Positions 6,177 through 14,998 of a stretch of 21,633 nt of DNA are shown in pieces. The notes under the pieces are model-generated. The model saw only the letters and a program-made list of their open reading frames with translations. It ran no database searches and had not been told where the DNA came from. The stretch's first letter is position 1. Each line of letters begins with the position of its first letter. The stretch is from an uncultured Streptococcus sp. (GTDB taxonomy: Bacteria; Bacillota; Bacilli; Lactobacillales; Streptococcaceae): NCBI RefSeq assembly GCF_943912555.1, contig NZ_CALTUR010000012.1, positions 1 to 21,633 on the forward strand, read 5' to 3'. The position numbers and the translations under genes were made by a program.

Positions 6177-8153
6177 TCATTTCAAGTTTTGAACGACTTT
6201 CACTAGATTTTCTACAGTAAAGCCATATTCTGCCAATACTTTTGGTGCTGGGGCAGAAGCTCCAAAGGTATCAATACCAAGAACAGCACCATCAAGACCA
6301 ACGTATTTGTACCAGTTTTGACTTGCACCCATTTCGACTGCAACACGACGGCGAACTGCATTTGGAAGAATCTCTTCCTTGTAAGCTGCATCTTGTTTAT
6401 CAAAGACATCTGTAGATGGCATGCTGACTACACGGACTTTTTCGCCTTGACTAGCCAATTCTTTAGCAGCTGAGACAGCTAAATTGACCTCTGAACCTGT
6501 CGCAATCAAGATTGTATCAAAATCTGCTTCATTTTCATAGACGACATAGGCACCTTTTGCAACCTTGTCGAAGTCTGTTCCCTCTTCAACAGTCAAGTTT
6601 TGGCGTGTCAAGACAAGAGCAGTTGGCGCTTTCTTACTTGTCACTGCAAGGTACCAAGCTGCTTGAGTTTCACGCGCATCTGCTGGACGGAAAACATTTA
6701 GATTTGGCATAGCACGAAGACCTGCTAAGTGCTCAACTGGTTCGTGCGTTGGACCATCTTCCCCTACCGCAATAGAATCGTGGGTAAAGACATAAGTCAC
6801 AGGAAGTCCTTGTAAGGCTGACAAGCGAACAGCTGCCTTCACATAGTCAGAGAAGACGAAGAAAGTTCCACCGTATACACGAAGTCCACCATGAAGGGCC
6901 ATCCCGTTCAAGATCGTTCCCATTGCAAACTCACGAACACCAAACTGAATGTTACGGTTCAAGCGATTAGCATCGTCTTGAAGTCCATCTGTTTTAATGT
7001 AAGTCATGTTTGAGTGAGCTAGGTCAGCCGACCCACCCAAGAAAGTTGGCAATTTAGCAGCTACAACGTTCAAGGCATCTTGGCTCGAGTTACGAGTTGC
7101 TTGAGAGAAACCATTTTCTAAGGCTGGGAAGTCTGCTGGAGTCACTTCAACTGGATCACGTCCGTCGATGATGGCTTCTACTTCTGCAGCCAATTCTGGG
7201 TGAGCTTCTTTATAATCAGCAACTAGCTTTGTCCAAGTTTGATAAGCTGATGCACCACGATCTGCAACATGTTCTTTGAAATCAGCATATACTTGTTCTG
7301 GGATTTCAAATGGTTCGTAGTCCCAACCAAGGGCTTGACGAGTTGCTGCAGTTTCATCTGCTCCAAGAGGAGCACCGTGTACAGCATTAGTTCCTTGTTT
7401 GTTTGGAGAACCATATCCAATAACAGTCTTCACTTCAATCAAAGATGGTTTTCCTGAAGCTTTAGCTGTTTCGATAGCAGCATGGATTGCTTCTAAATCT
7501 GTTCCATCTTCAACCAATGCAGTATGCCAACCGTAGGCATTGTAACGGTCACGAACGCTTTCAGTGAAGGAATCCTTTGTCTCACCATCCAAGTTGATGT
7601 CATTTGAATCATAAAGGACAACCAACTTGTCTAGTTTTTGCAAGCCTGCGTATGAAGCTGCCTCACTTGAGACACCTTCCATCAAGTCTCCATCTCCACA
7701 GATAACGTAAGTATAGTGGTCAAAGATATTGTAGCCTTCACGGTTATATTTGGCTGCCAAGAAACGTTCTGCCTGGGCAAAACCAGTGGCAGTTGAAATC
7801 CCTTGACCTAAAGGACCTGTTGTAGCATCAATTCCTGCTGTATGGCCAAATTCTGGGTGACCTGGTGTTTTTGAACCCCATTGACGGAAGCTCTTGATTT
7901 CATCCATGCTGACATCTTCAAAACCAGAAAGGTGAAGAAGGGCATAAAGGAGCATTGAACCATGACCAGCTGAAAGAATAAAACGGTCGCGGTTAATCCA
8001 GTTTGGTTGAGCTGGATTGATACGAAGTTGTTTTGTAAAGAGGCTGTAAGCCATCGGAGCTGCTCCCATAACCACACCTGGGTGACCTGAGTTGGCTTTG
8101 TTGATAGCGTCAATACCTAGAAAACGAATTGCATTAACAGATAGATTTGACAT
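6177..8153 (-). CDS. tkt: Transketolase
   Basis: This 658-residue thiamine-diphosphate enzyme moves two-carbon ketol units between sugar phosphates in the non-oxidative pentose phosphate pathway, linking pentoses to glycolysis. Visible features are NSGHPG near the N-terminus, the diphosphate-binding GDGDLMEG (about 152-159) with the following NDINLDG, the pyrimidine-domain [16 protein letters not shown] region and [21 protein letters not shown]. Full family length. The ATG at 8153 follows AAAGGAA. It has its own promoter and terminator, so it is a single-gene unit. In pneumococci, as I recall, an ascorbate-use (ula) cluster lies on this side of tkt; here only the 207-residue protein follows. 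Confidence 0.96.
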   Translation of the reverse strand: MSNLSVNAIRFLGIDAINKANSGHPGVVMGAAPMAYSLFTKQLRINPAQPNWINRDRFILSAGHGSMLLYALLHLSGFEDVSMDEIKSFRQWGSKTPGHPEFGHTAGIDATTGPLGQGISTATGFAQAERFLAAKYNREGYNIFDHYTYVICGDGDLMEGVSSEAASYAGLQKLDKLVVLYDSNDINLDGETKDSFTESVRDRYNAYGWHTALVEDGTDLEAIHAAIETAKASGKPSLIEVKTVIGYGSPNKQGTNAVHGAPLGADETAATRQALGWDYEPFEIPEQVYADFKEHVADRGASAYQTWTKLVADYKEAHPELAAEVEAIIDGRDPVEVTPADFPALENGFSQATRNSSQDALNVVAAKLPTFLGGSADLAHSNMTYIKTDGLQDDANRLNRNIQFGVREFAMGTILNGMALHGGLRVYGGTFFVFSDYVKAAVRLSALQGLPVTYVFTHDSIAVGEDGPTHEPVEHLAGLRAMPNLNVFRPADARETQAAWYLAVTSKKAPTALVLTRQNLTVEEGTDFDKVAKGAYVVYENEADFDTILIATGSEVNLAVSAAKELASQGEKVRVVSMPSTDVFDKQDAAYKEEILPNAVRRRVAVEMGASQNWYKYVGLDGAVLGIDTFGASAPAPKVLAEYGFTVENLVKVVQNLK

Positions 8154-8174
8154 AGAATTTCCTTTCTATTTAAG

Positions 8175-8190
8175 GTGATTATTGAATCAC
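8175..8190. repeat. Inverted repeat in the tkt leader
   Basis: GTGATT-ATTG-AATCAC is a perfect 6-bp inverted repeat with a 4-base loop, between the promoter and the Shine-Dalgarno of tkt. It could form a weak leader hairpin or be a small operator. No T-tract follows. Confidence 0.3.
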
Positions 8191-8205
8191 ACATTCTATT
8201 TTACT

Positions 8206-8234
8206 ATTATATGAAAAAATACATAGAATAGCAA
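8206..8234 (-). promoter_or_regulatory. tkt promoter
   Basis: On the minus strand, TTGCTA (8234-8229) and a perfect TATAAT (8211-8206) are 17 bases apart, giving a leader of about 45 bases. Confidence 0.75.
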
Positions 8235-8269
8235 TTAAACAATTCGACGCTAGATAAGTCTCCTATTTT

Positions 8270-8893
8270 CTACTCTCTGGTCGCCTGATAATAGGGAAGC
8301 AAGCGTTCATAAGCTTCTTCTAATTTTTCTAAAATCACTTCTAATGTTTGATTTTCTATAAAAGAAACATCTGCCTTAACTAAAACTTTGCGAACTTCCT
8401 GACTTCTCAACTTCTCGCGTAAAGTACAACGATTTTCTTCGTTCGCCTCCCACCGTTGACTTTGACCATCAGAGTAGACTAGATAATAAACACCTTCAAC
8501 AGTTGGAATTTCTAAAACTTTAGCCTGCTTGCCTAGAGTTTGATCATCTTTCTTGCGCTCGATGAAACTGACTTCTAGTGAGACTCCAAAATCAGAAGGA
8601 CTTCCATATAAACGTAAGGCCATCATAGGTTCTGTCACTTGTCCGTCTCTCTGTAGATAAACCCAAAAATGTGGTCGCAAACGCTGCGCTTGATTCATCC
8701 ACTGACTAGTTTGTTGGAGTTGCCATTCTGGATGACTTGCTTGAAAGGCATTGGTCAGTTCTGTAAAAGCCTTTCTGGCCTCTTGACCTTTGTGGCGGAA
8801 TGCCAGCATCTTCTCTCGCTCTGCTCCCGCTTTATCAGGATTACGGTACTGCAAACCAGCAAAGTCTAGATAGTCTCTTATCTTATTCAACAT
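8270..8893 (-). CDS. Conserved hypothetical protein, 207 residues
   Basis: I cannot assign a function. The protein is soluble, without a signal peptide or membrane segment. It is rich in charged residues, with a helical N-terminus, a probable beta-rich middle (FWVYLQRDGQ, VYYLVYSDGQSQRW) and a helical C-terminus (EKLEEAYERLLPYYQ). From memory it may match the HI_0552-type uncharacterised family annotated at this position in streptococci, but this is unverified. The ATG at 8893 has GGAGG 11 bases upstream. The terminator hairpin of the rnpA-yidC-jag unit ends only about 20 bases before its Shine-Dalgarno region, so read-through probably expresses it. Its repeated presence beside jag in related genomes, if confirmed, would hint at a link with RNA or envelope processes. 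Confidence 0.75.
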   Translation of the reverse strand: MLNKIRDYLDFAGLQYRNPDKAGAEREKMLAFRHKGQEARKAFTELTNAFQASHPEWQLQQTSQWMNQAQRLRPHFWVYLQRDGQVTEPMMALRLYGSPSDFGVSLEVSFIERKKDDQTLGKQAKVLEIPTVEGVYYLVYSDGQSQRWEANEENRCTLREKLRSQEVRKVLVKADVSFIENQTLEVILEKLEEAYERLLPYYQATRE

Positions 8894-8915
8894 TAATTTA
8901 ATCTCCTCCAGCTAG

Positions 8916-8940
8916 CAAAAAATCAGGAGAAACCTGATTT
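8916..8940 (-). terminator. Terminator hairpin after jag
   Basis: AAATCAGG and CCTGATTT form a perfect 8-bp stem with a 5-base loop. T-rich DNA flanks it on both strands, so it could also work in reverse. It starts just after the jag stop codon. Confidence 0.8.
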
Positions 8941-8943
8941 TAC

Positions 8944-9933
8944 TTATTCTGTATCTACAACGACATAGCGATTTGGCTCGTCACCTTCAGAGTAACTAGT
9001 CACACCATCCATACGTGAAATAATACGATGGATAATCTTGCGTTCGCTATTTGACATTGGATCCGTTTGATGGCTGCGACCTTCTTCTAAAACACGAGTC
9101 GCTAATTTTTGCGCATAAGTCTGCAAGACTTCTGCACGATGTTCAACGTAATCATTGACATTGATAGTGATGTAAAAGGTTCTTGAATAGCGATTGTAAA
9201 GATAATTTTGAGCCAATAGTTGCAAGGCCTTCAAGACTTTGCCATGGTAACCGATAATACGACCTGGCTCATTGGTATCAATTTGTAGATTAATACTACG
9301 ACGGTTGTAATCATTTGAAATCGTCGCCTCAACGTCCATATCATCAATAATCGTTTGAACATAAGTCGTTACTTCCATAGCTACTTGTTCAATATCAAAG
9401 CTCGGTTCAACCTTTAAGCCCAAATCTTCTAATTCTTGACTTTCAGTTTGTTCAGTTTGACTCTCAACAATAGGAGTTTCTATTTCTTCTCCTAGGTCAG
9501 CTTCTTCAAGCTGTAATTCACTTAAAATATCAATATGCCCTGTTTCCTCTAAGATGGTGCTAGCATGTTTATCATTTTTCAAGATTTCAGCCTTAACTTT
9601 ATCAGAAACCCCTTGGCCTTCTTCTTCAATCTTTTTAATTGCTTCTACAACATGACCCAAATCAACGGTTGCTTCACTGACTGTTTTAACTGGTTCATTT
9701 TGTTCATTAATTTCTTTAGGAACACCCTTTACAGCTTGTTGATTTGCTTTAATGACAGTTGTTTCACTAATAGCTTCAATGTCAACCTGAGCTGGTTTTT
9801 TACCAAATAAACCAAGAAATCCATTTTTTTCACGAGAAATGACTTTGATGTGAGCCTTCATTCTTGGAATATCTAACTCTTTCAATCCTTTCTGGATTGC
9901 TTCTTCAACAGTTGAACCTGTAAATACTACCAT
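8944..9933 (-). CDS. jag: RNA-binding protein Jag/KhpB/EloR
   Basis: This 329-residue cytoplasmic protein has the three-part Jag plan. The Jag-N domain is at about residues 1-55, with EAIQKGLKELDI and the NGFLGLFGKKPA motif. An acidic, low-complexity linker follows to about 190. Then come a KH domain with GYHG in the GXXG position (GRIIGYHGKVLKALQLL, near 222) and a C-terminal R3H domain with EGRSHQTDPMSNSERKIIHRI (near 280). In pneumococci the protein is known as EloR or KhpB; it pairs with KhpA and affects cell elongation and peptidoglycan synthesis. The ATG at 9933 follows AAGGAGG. The gene starts 17 bases after the yidC stop and belongs to the rnpA-yidC-jag unit. Confidence 0.95.
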   Translation of the reverse strand: MVVFTGSTVEEAIQKGLKELDIPRMKAHIKVISREKNGFLGLFGKKPAQVDIEAISETTVIKANQQAVKGVPKEINEQNEPVKTVSEATVDLGHVVEAIKKIEEEGQGVSDKVKAEILKNDKHASTILEETGHIDILSELQLEEADLGEEIETPIVESQTEQTESQELEDLGLKVEPSFDIEQVAMEVTTYVQTIIDDMDVEATISNDYNRRSINLQIDTNEPGRIIGYHGKVLKALQLLAQNYLYNRYSRTFYITINVNDYVEHRAEVLQTYAQKLATRVLEEGRSHQTDPMSNSERKIIHRIISRMDGVTSYSEGDEPNRYVVVDTE

Positions 9934-9950
9934 TACCAGATTCCTCCTTA

Positions 9951-10775
9951 TTATTTCGTTTTCTGAGCCTTTTTCTTGGCTTTTCTTTTTCTATTTTCCA
10001 AATCTTTCTGTGCCTGTACTACGGCCTCGCGTTCTGCGATAATCTTGAATGGATTGTTCAAGAAATAGGTTTGCAAGACTTGATAGGCATTGGATACTGC
10101 CCAGTAGAGCGCTACTCCACTCGGAGCATAGACCCCAAAAACAAAGATCAAGACTGGAATCCCATACATCATCGCCGTCGTAGCGCCATTTCGCTCAGAC
10201 AAGGCTTTATTGGATAACCAAGTACTTAAAAAGGTAAATACTGCTGCCAAAATCGGAAGCACAAGTGTTGTATCCACACCGCCAAGGTTAATCCATAAGA
10301 AATGACCTGTCTTTAAAAAATCAACTCTTGATAGAGCTTGGAACAAGGCCAAAATAACCGGCATCTGAATCAAAATCGGCCAAAGAGAATCTGAATGTCT
10401 GACACCCATTTCTTTAAAGACTTTACGCATTTCCTGCTCTAACTTGGTTCTGCTTTCCATATCTCTGCCTGGATATTGTTCTCGTAACGCCTTAATGCGT
10501 GGTTGAGCTTCCTGCATTTTTCTAGACGCCACCATTTGCACCTGAAAGACTGGCAAAAGCAGTGTACGAATCAAGACCGTAAAGAGAATAATCCCCACTC
10601 CGATACTGATATCAAACGATAAAAAGCGAATGATTTCCGCAAAGAAGTAAACAAATTTACTCCAAAAATCAGCCGAATCGGCTGTAATATCGCTAGTTGT
10701 CCCATTTGTTGCACAGGCTGTCATGATCAATAGAGACAGTCCTAGCAAACTAGTCAACTGTAGTTTCTTTTTCAC
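9951..10775 (-). CDS. yidC: Membrane protein insertase YidC/Oxa1 (lipoprotein type)
   Basis: This 274-residue polytopic protein inserts membrane proteins with or without the Sec translocon. A lipoprotein-type signal ends at LIMTAC, so the N-terminal cysteine is probably lipidated. Hydrophobic segments follow ([78 protein letters not shown]), and the tail is very basic ([13 protein letters not shown]), as in ribosome-contacting YidC proteins. The arginine in TVLIRTLL matches the conserved groove residue of the family. I chose a GTG start at 10775, seven bases after GGAAGGA; an ATG two codons upstream (10781) is nearly adjacent to that site. The gene overlaps rnpA by 26 bases, so translation is probably coupled. 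Confidence 0.94.
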   Translation of the reverse strand: MKKKLQLTSLLGLSLLIMTACATNGTTSDITADSADFWSKFVYFFAEIIRFLSFDISIGVGIILFTVLIRTLLLPVFQVQMVASRKMQEAQPRIKALREQYPGRDMESRTKLEQEMRKVFKEMGVRHSDSLWPILIQMPVILALFQALSRVDFLKTGHFLWINLGGVDTTLVLPILAAVFTFLSTWLSNKALSERNGATTAMMYGIPVLIFVFGVYAPSGVALYWAVSNAYQVLQTYFLNNPFKIIAEREAVVQAQKDLENRKRKAKKKAQKTK

Positions 10776-11121
10776 TCCCATTTCCTTCCTGGTAAATCTT
10801 TGATAACTTTAATACGTGGAGTAGATTTTTCTCCATCTCTGCGTATTCCAAGGTTTCAACCCCTTTTCGAGCAATGACAACAAAATCGACGTTTTCTTCC
10901 AGACTCCCTTTTGCATTCTGGATAATATGTCTGATTCGTCGCTTGATTTGATTTCTAGTGACCGCATTCCCCAGTTTTTTGCTAACTGATAGACCTACTC
11001 GAAAATGTTTTTTCTGGTTTTCCAATTGGTAGACAACAAATTTGCGGTTAGCAAAACTTGTTCCCTCCTTGAAAATCGCCTTAAAATCTTTCTCTCTTTT
11101 TACACGAAAGTTTTTCTTCAA
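10750..11121 (-). CDS. rnpA: Ribonuclease P protein component
   Basis: This 123-residue basic protein is the protein subunit that helps the RNase P RNA cut 5' leaders from tRNA precursors. The family signature appears as [27 protein letters not shown] (about residues 42-68), including the RNR-type motif. It starts with TTG at 11121: no nearby ATG fits, and GGAGT lies six bases upstream. In many bacteria rpmH precedes rnpA; here rnpA has its own promoter and leads an operon with yidC and jag. Confidence 0.95.
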   Translation of the reverse strand: MKKNFRVKREKDFKAIFKEGTSFANRKFVVYQLENQKKHFRVGLSVSKKLGNAVTRNQIKRRIRHIIQNAKGSLEENVDFVVIARKGVETLEYAEMEKNLLHVLKLSKIYQEGNGSEKETTVD

Positions 11122-11150
11122 AACTCAACTCCATCTATTAAATTACTACT

Positions 11151-11178
11151 ATTATACCATATTTTTCAAAAAAGCCAA
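11151..11178 (-). promoter_or_regulatory. Promoter of the rnpA-yidC-jag operon
   Basis: On the minus strand, TTGGCT (11178-11173) and a perfect TATAAT (11156-11151) are 16 bases apart, with an extended -10 TG one base upstream. The leader to the TTG start is only about 25 bases. Confidence 0.78.
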
Positions 11179-11207
11179 TCATAGCAAGGTTTTGGACAAT
11201 TTCATCA

Positions 11208-11242
11208 GAAAAAGAAGCTGGAAAAATCACTTTTCCAACTCC
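11208..11242 (-). terminator. Rho-independent terminator of ackA
   Basis: GGAGTTGGAAAA pairs with TTTTCCAGCTTC (two G-T pairs) around a short loop, followed by TTTTT-rich sequence on the minus strand, some 28 bases after the ackA stop codon. Confidence 0.8.
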
Positions 11243-11270
11243 TTGTACGGAATATTTTTACTAGTTTTAC

Positions 11271-12461
11271 TTATTTTTTCAAACGTTCAACATCACGGGC
11301 AATAACTAATTCTTCATCGGTTGGAATAACCAAAACACGGATTTTTGCTTCTTCTGTTGAGATATCTCCTGTTGATCCAAAAACATTCTTTTTAGGATCA
11401 ACATCACAACCAAACCAAGTAATACCTGAAATAACTTTCTCACGGAAATGAGTCGCATTCTCTCCAACACCTGCCGTAAAGATGATAGCATCAGCTCCGT
11501 TTAAGACTGCTAGATATTGACCAATGTATTTTTGGATACGGTCAACATACATTTCATACGCCAAAGTTGCATCATGATCCCCAGATTCTACAGCTGCTTC
11601 GATATCTCTCATATCACTTGATTTAGCAGATACACCCAACAGCCCTGACTCACGATTGAGAACGCGACTGATATCCTCTGGCGTATTGAAATCCTCTGTA
11701 TATTGCATTAAGTAAGGGATGATAGCAGGGTCAATATCTCCAGTACGAGTACCCATCATCACTCCAGCAAGCGGTGTGAATCCCATAGAAGTATCAACTG
11801 ACTTACCACCGTTAATAGCTGTAATTGACCCCCCGTTTCCGATATGGCATGTAATCAACTTCAAGTCTTCCAAAGGTCGTCCCAAGAGTTTTGCTGCTTC
11901 TCCTGCTACAAACTGATGACTTGTCCCGTGGGCACCGTATTTACGAACCTTGTTTTCTGTGTAATATTTTGTTGGTAGAGGGTAGCGATAAGCTTTCTCT
12001 GGCATACTTGTGTGGAATGAAGTATCAAAAACAACTACACTAGTAATATCTGGAAGTAATTCTTTAAAAGCTCGAACACCTGCTGCATTGGCTGGATTGT
12101 GGAGAGGAGCCAACAAACTCAACTCTTCAATTTTTTCTAAAACATCTCCCTCAACGACCGTTGATTCTTTAAAGTGTTCTCCACCCGCTACAACACGGTG
12201 ACCAACCCCTGTAATCTCATCATAAGACTTGATAATATCGAAACGAATCAAGTCATCCAATAAGATTTTAACAGCTTGTGTATGATTTTCAATATCCAAA
12301 ATTTGTTGTTCAGAACGACCATCAAATTTTACAGTTGAAATTGAATCTTTCAAGCCGATACGTTCAATCAAGCCTTTCGCCAGTACTTTTTCTTCTGGCA
12401 TTAAATATAATTGCCATTTCAAACTTGAACTTCCTGCATTGATTGAAATTGTTTTTGTCAT
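11271..12461 (-). CDS. ackA: Acetate kinase
   Basis: This 396-residue enzyme interconverts acetate plus ATP and acetyl phosphate plus ADP, and makes ATP from acetyl phosphate during overflow metabolism. Features of the acetate/sugar kinase fold are [10 protein letters not shown] at the N-terminus, [13 protein letters not shown], the FDTSFH and YGAHGTSHQ segments, HIGNGGS in the phosphate-binding site, and [10 protein letters not shown]. In streptococci acetyl phosphate also arises from pyruvate oxidase and can feed response regulators. The open frame continues ten codons upstream to 12491, but the family start and an AAGGGG nine bases upstream support the ATG at 12461, and the ATG at 12491 would lie before the predicted transcript start. 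It is a single-gene unit with a cre over its start point. Confidence 0.97.
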   Translation of the reverse strand: MTKTISINAGSSSLKWQLYLMPEEKVLAKGLIERIGLKDSISTVKFDGRSEQQILDIENHTQAVKILLDDLIRFDIIKSYDEITGVGHRVVAGGEHFKESTVVEGDVLEKIEELSLLAPLHNPANAAGVRAFKELLPDITSVVVFDTSFHTSMPEKAYRYPLPTKYYTENKVRKYGAHGTSHQFVAGEAAKLLGRPLEDLKLITCHIGNGGSITAINGGKSVDTSMGFTPLAGVMMGTRTGDIDPAIIPYLMQYTEDFNTPEDISRVLNRESGLLGVSAKSSDMRDIEAAVESGDHDATLAYEMYVDRIQKYIGQYLAVLNGADAIIFTAGVGENATHFREKVISGITWFGCDVDPKKNVFGSTGDISTEEAKIRVLVIPTDEELVIARDVERLKK

Positions 12462-12476
12462 AACATGATACCCCTT

Positions 12477-12490
12477 TTTAAGCGTTTTCA
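12477..12490. promoter_or_regulatory. cre (CcpA site) at the ackA start point
   Basis: On the minus strand TGAAAACGCTTAAA matches the cre consensus TGWAARCGYTWNCW at 13 of 14 positions. It begins three bases after the -10 and so covers the transcription start, a position expected to repress or block elongation when CcpA binds. Confidence 0.7.
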
Positions 12491-12493
12491 TCT

Positions 12494-12522
12494 ATTATAA
12501 CAAAATCTATTTTATATTTCAG
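12494..12522 (-). promoter_or_regulatory. ackA promoter
   Basis: A perfect TATAAT (12499-12494) with an extended -10 TG one base upstream, and a weaker -35 CTGAAA (12522-12517) at 17 bases. The -35 lies over the final codons of ytxK. Confidence 0.72.
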
Positions 12523-13465
12523 TACCTTGAGTCCATTTTTGAAAATTTTCTTTAAATTTCATTAAAACACTTGCATCTTGTAGGCTAGCAAGTGGATAAA
12601 TAAAAGGCTCTACTGCTATTTCACTTTTCTTCTGTAAGATAAAAATAGTCTTAGATTGTTTAGCATTAGCAAAGAGATTTTCAGGCAGACTAATCATGGC
12701 AGTCAGACTCGCTTCCTCCTTCAACCAGCCTTTCAACAAGTCACTTTGAGGACTGGTCAACAAATCACTCGGAGCAAGAAAAATAGCGTATCCATCTGAC
12801 TTGAGATACTTAAGCCCTTGCTCCATGAGCAAGTGATGGGCGTAAGTATGTTCTTGACTAGAAGCAACTTGATGGCGCAACGCAACGGCATCATCAGGAT
12901 AATAGCCGACAGGTAAGTCGCTGATGACCACATCGCTTTCTTTGAGCATTTGTGGACGAACGGCATCTCCTTGGACAAAGCCAGCCTGCAAACCAATTAC
13001 ATCTGCCATACTAGCTGCCACATCAATCAGCAAATCATCCACTTCCATTCCCAAGTAATCTACCTTTTTATCAAGCGAGGTCAAGAAAGTTGCGCCCAGA
13101 ATCCCCATACCAGAACCCATTTCAAGGATAGTGATTTCCTCCTCTGTAAACAACTCTTCCACCATAAACACCAGAAGTAAGGAAATGGCATCTGGTGTAA
13201 ACTGGTGATTGGCCTGCAAGGGTTCTGTTTGCCCAGCCTTCATCAAGAGAAACTGGTAGGTCTTGAGCCATTCTTCTTTGCGTAATGCTAAACGCTTAAT
13301 GGCTTGATTGTTGTCTTTGACCTGCCCTAGCTCAGTCTCACCATCCAGATAGATGCTGTTTTGCTCCACCAAGGCGTCATAAAAGTTGGTCGCCAAATCA
13401 CTTTGGATGACTTGGACATTCTCTAGTAAATAGGTATAAGCTTGTTCAATTTTTTCAAAATCCAT
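12512..13465 (-). CDS. ytxK: YtxK-like class I SAM-dependent methyltransferase
   Basis: This 317-residue protein resembles the N6-adenine methylase fold of type I restriction-modification M subunits. A helical N-terminus is followed by a Rossmann-type core with EMGSGMGILGATFL (motif I, SAM binding; near residues 116-129), acidic MEVDDLL after the second strand, and VISDLPVGYYPDD where adenine methylases have NPPY. As DLPVGYYP the catalytic motif is divergent, so activity on DNA is uncertain. B. subtilis has the same ytxK-ackA order. The substrate is unknown. It starts at 13465 after a terminator and has only a weak promoter candidate (TAAGAT-like -10). Its last codons overlap the ackA -35. 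Confidence 0.85.
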   Translation of the reverse strand: MDFEKIEQAYTYLLENVQVIQSDLATNFYDALVEQNSIYLDGETELGQVKDNNQAIKRLALRKEEWLKTYQFLLMKAGQTEPLQANHQFTPDAISLLLVFMVEELFTEEEITILEMGSGMGILGATFLTSLDKKVDYLGMEVDDLLIDVAASMADVIGLQAGFVQGDAVRPQMLKESDVVISDLPVGYYPDDAVALRHQVASSQEHTYAHHLLMEQGLKYLKSDGYAIFLAPSDLLTSPQSDLLKGWLKEEASLTAMISLPENLFANAKQSKTIFILQKKSEIAVEPFIYPLASLQDASVLMKFKENFQKWTQGTEI

Positions 13466-13509
13466 ATTCCTATCTTATCAAATTTCCCTTCTTTTTTCCA
13501 TCCTTATAG

Positions 13510-13542
13510 AAAAATCACTCCCTGACTAGGCGAGTGATTTTT
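13510..13542 (-). terminator. Terminator overlapping the methyltransferase stop codon
   Basis: AAAAATCACTC (from 13542) and GAGTGATTTTT (to 13510) form a perfect 11-bp stem with an 11-base loop. The TAG stop codon at 13528-13526 lies in the loop, so the last codons of the small methyltransferase lie in one arm. T-rich flanks on both strands suggest it could act in both directions. Confidence 0.8.
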
Positions 13543-14113
13543 GGGCTACTGTTAAAAAGAGTTCTGAGTAATTTCCTTGAAACAGGTCTTCAGCGCTATA
13601 GAGGATCCGACTATGCACAGATGAAAAACCATGCTCAATTAGCTGTTTTTCCAGTTCAGCTAAATCAAATCCATGATGGTTAGCCTCTGTCTTGGTAAAA
13701 TCAGCAAGTAAAAGTTGTCCGTTTTCTCTCAGATGTTGATGAAACAGTGAGAGAGACTCATCCAAATCTGGCATATGGTGAAGAACCCGACAAACAACAA
13801 TAAGATCAAACTCTTGTTCCAAGGATTTTGTCAGTAAATTTTGCTCCAGAAACTGGATATTCTTGATTTCTTGTCGCTCCGCTTTCAAACGAGCTTGCTC
13901 CAGCATTTTCTCCGAAATGTCTACCAGAGTGACGAACTTGGCTTGTTTTGCCAGAGGCAAGGTTAACAGACCCGTCCCTCCACCGAAATCCAAAATTTCT
14001 TTGTCTGATAGAAGAGCAATCTGTTTCTCGACTGCTTGACAAACCAAGTTTGCAAGAAAGATATTTTTAGGGGAATCGAAAGTTTCTGCTTTGTGGTTAA
14101 AATCATGTTTCAT
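13526..14113 (-). CDS. Class I SAM-dependent methyltransferase, 195 residues
   Basis: The protein has a Methyltransf_11/25-type core: motif I ILDFGGGTGLLTLPLA (about residues 40-55), the acidic VTLVDISEKMLEQA that binds the SAM ribose, FDLIVVCRVLHHMPD (motif IV region, near 104-118) and the later LLLADFTKTE. Small-molecule methyltransferases such as UbiE share this layout; the substrate is not known. It starts 32 bases after comGG with no terminator or visible promoter between them, so it probably shares the competence transcript. No clear Shine-Dalgarno precedes the ATG at 14113. Its 3' end forms part of the terminator that closes the unit. Confidence 0.88.
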   Translation of the reverse strand: MKHDFNHKAETFDSPKNIFLANLVCQAVEKQIALLSDKEILDFGGGTGLLTLPLAKQAKFVTLVDISEKMLEQARLKAERQEIKNIQFLEQNLLTKSLEQEFDLIVVCRVLHHMPDLDESLSLFHQHLRENGQLLLADFTKTEANHHGFDLAELEKQLIEHGFSSVHSRILYSAEDLFQGNYSELFLTVAQKSLA

Positions 14114-14145
14114 ATTTTTAGTTTAGCACAAAGTAGCTTGATTAG

Positions 14146-14559
14146 CTAGGAATTCACTTTCTTTTCAGGCTTCTCTTCTGATTTTTTCTTCTCCGCTTTT
14201 TCGCTTGAATCGGTCTCTACCTCTTCCTTTTTCTCTCTTTTCTCTTCTTTGATTTTGACTGAAGGAAACAGAAACTCATATTGACTCTTATCCGTACGAA
14301 CCGTCGTCACCAAGCCAATTTTCTTGTTTTGATAGCTTACTTGACCTAGATTAAAAACCTGTTCCCCACTTTCTTGCTCAACCTTATCTTTGGTTCGCTT
14401 GGCCATGGCAAAAGCAATCAACTTTTCTTTATTTAAAGCATAGTCTTGATAGTGGGCGACTTGTCGGTTCAAGTAAAATTGTAACAAAAGACTAAAGATG
14501 GCTGCTATGGTTACCGCATAGAGGAGAACTCCTGCCTTAACTTTTTTCTTTTTCCACAC
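14146..14559 (-). CDS. comGG: Competence pilus minor pseudopilin ComGG (CglG)
   Basis: This 137-residue protein has a basic N-terminus (KKKKVKA), one membrane helix beginning [13 protein letters not shown] and a lysine/glutamate-rich tail (about residues 100-137). Pseudopilins normally carry glutamate at mature position 5, and here that place is tyrosine (A-GVLLY). The start is GTG at 14559, ten bases after GGGAG, and the frame overlaps comGF by 23 bases. ComG minor pseudopilins help build the DNA-uptake pilus in the Gram-positive transformation machine; from knowledge of related systems ComGG may sit at the tip complex. It is the last comG gene. The low-complexity tail is likely disordered. 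Confidence 0.93.
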   Translation of the reverse strand: MWKKKKVKAGVLLYAVTIAAIFSLLLQFYLNRQVAHYQDYALNKEKLIAFAMAKRTKDKVEQESGEQVFNLGQVSYQNKKIGLVTTVRTDKSQYEFLFPSVKIKEEKREKKEEVETDSSEKAEKKKSEEKPEKKVNS

Positions 14560-14998
14560 GATAGATGAACTCCCTTTCTAAGCCTTTTTGGAACTGGAAA
14601 CGAAAACGAACCAGTTGATTGTCCTCTGTAATCTGCGCAGATTTGAGGCCATAAACCATCGGCTGATAACCCCGTCCACTGGCATCTGTTTTACGAAAAT
14701 CGTCTGACTTGGACTTACCGATGGCGATGTCCTTACCATCCTGCTTCATATAGAGGCGGTTGCCCTCCACTTTTTCGAATTGCGAACGATCTAATTCTGC
14801 CTCCAGCTGGTCCACAAACAAGAGCCACTCCTTTTGCTCGCTTTGTTGCTGGTAGCGAACTTCTGAAATGAGGAGCTGACTCATAGCTTGAAAGAGGAGT
14901 AAGCTTCCACTGATGACAATAAGAGCAATCAGGGATTCTAACAGGGTAAAAGCCTTGACCCTATGGCTCTTTGATAGCCAACAACTGTTTTGAACCAT
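14537..14998 (-). CDS. comGF: Competence pilus minor pseudopilin ComGF (CglF)
   Basis: This 153-residue protein is made as a prepilin with a short basic leader. The cleavage site is [12 protein letters not shown], after residue 16, with glutamate at mature position 5 and the hydrophobic helix [14 protein letters not shown] behind it. The prepilin peptidase would cleave it before it joins the ComG transformation pilus. The ATG at 14998 has GGAGG six bases upstream; the longer open frame to 15043 lacks support. It overlaps comGE by 38 bases and comGG by 23, an arrangement that favours coupled translation in the operon. Confidence 0.95.
   Translation of the reverse strand: MVQNSCWLSKSHRVKAFTLLESLIALIVISGSLLLFQAMSQLLISEVRYQQQSEQKEWLLFVDQLEAELDRSQFEKVEGNRLYMKQDGKDIAIGKSKSDDFRKTDASGRGYQPMVYGLKSAQITEDNQLVRFRFQFQKGLEREFIYRVEKEKS

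Noticed and set aside
12462..12491. A ten-codon N-terminal extension of ackA.
   Set aside because: It would begin upstream of the predicted transcription start, and acetate kinases begin at the [13 protein letters not shown] position.
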